Origin: Paucibacter aquatile
Lineage (GTDB): Bacteria; Pseudomonadota; Gammaproteobacteria; Burkholderiales; Burkholderiaceae_C
Assembly (NCBI RefSeq): GCF_002885975.1
Contig: NZ_POSP01000004.1
Span: 434,001 to 498,000 of the forward strand
Length of the DNA stretch: 64,000 nt
Direction: 5' to 3'
The position numbers were made by a program, and so were the translations under genes. Below are positions 63,821 to 64,000 of the stretch, one piece after another (the stretch's first letter is position 1; each line of letters opens with the position of its first letter). A model generated the notes under the pieces. It was not told the origin of the DNA, searched no databases, and saw nothing but the letters and a program-made list of their open reading frames with translations.

Positions 63821-64000
63821 CTCAAGCGTCCTCCATCATCCAAACCATCGGCGGCGCGGCGATGGTCCAGCTTGTCTTGTCCCAGTGCGCCGCGTCACTC
63901 AGGGCGAAATGTAGCGCGTGCCGGGCCGCCGTGCTGAGCCCTGTGGTGCGATCGCGCAATTGGCGCTCTGCGAGTGCGCGAGGCTGCGCGGGCGGGTCAG

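Overview
The window is high-GC, densely coded DNA of a betaproteobacterium, most likely Burkholderiales in the Roseateles/Pelomonas/Mitsuaria neighbourhood. This placement is inferred from gene content (UbiM-type hydroxylase, TIGR04438 Trp-rich protein, surE-pcm-nlpD-rpoS cluster, MoxR-DUF58-TgpA operon). About 57 protein genes are called. I saw no rRNA, tRNA, CRISPR array, transposase or phage gene.

Layout. 1-1.8 kb: the 3' part of a CobD/CbiB-family gene and an EF-hand protein. 1.9-6.2 kb: a leftward run of six genes (creatininase family, tyrosine phosphatase, RluA, DUF938 methyltransferase, SDR, Tim44-like). 6.3-7.6 kb: an MFS exporter. 7.6-14.2 kb: a leftward seven-gene run in which a unit of outer-membrane barrel plus two-domain solute-binding protein occurs twice, interleaved with two hotdog thioesterases and a PAS-LuxR regulator. 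The scoAB CoA-transferase genes diverge from it. 15.9-20.7 kb: one very large gene predicted to join a periplasmic 14-blade Ycf48-like double propeller to a cytoplasmic KAP P-loop NTPase. 20.9-26.5 kb: a DUF1800/DUF1501 secreted pair, a gamma-glutamyltransferase lipoprotein and a His-rich small protein. 26.5-31.5 kb: UbiM, DsbB, RidA, ComEC. 31.7-34 kb: a membrane AraC regulator and an NTF2-DJ-1 fusion. 34-38 kb: small enzymes and MltB. 38-42.3 kb: TgpA-DUF58-MoxR. 42.3-44.6 kb: a deacetylase and an MscS channel. 44.7-45.2 kb: a non-coding imperfect palindrome of about 490 bp. 45.3-54.5 kb: fumarase, NhaA, a cache protein with a chemoreceptor, YqhA, acetyl-CoA synthetase, cytochrome c, a Trp-rich protein. 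54.7-56.9 kb: an NHL propeller joined to an M23-like peptidase domain. 57-63.8 kb: an orphan response regulator, surE-pcm-nlpD-rpoS, rlmD and a Bax-inhibitor-1 protein.

How the genes work together. Much of the window is housekeeping: carbon flow through acs, fum and scoAB; envelope maintenance through MltB, NlpD, TgpA and DsbB; stress response through RpoS, MscS, NhaA and Pcm. The parts that look least described are the Ycf48-KAP NTPase, the duplicated barrel/binding-protein operon with conserved cysteine pairs, the NHL-M23 protein and the large structured palindrome.
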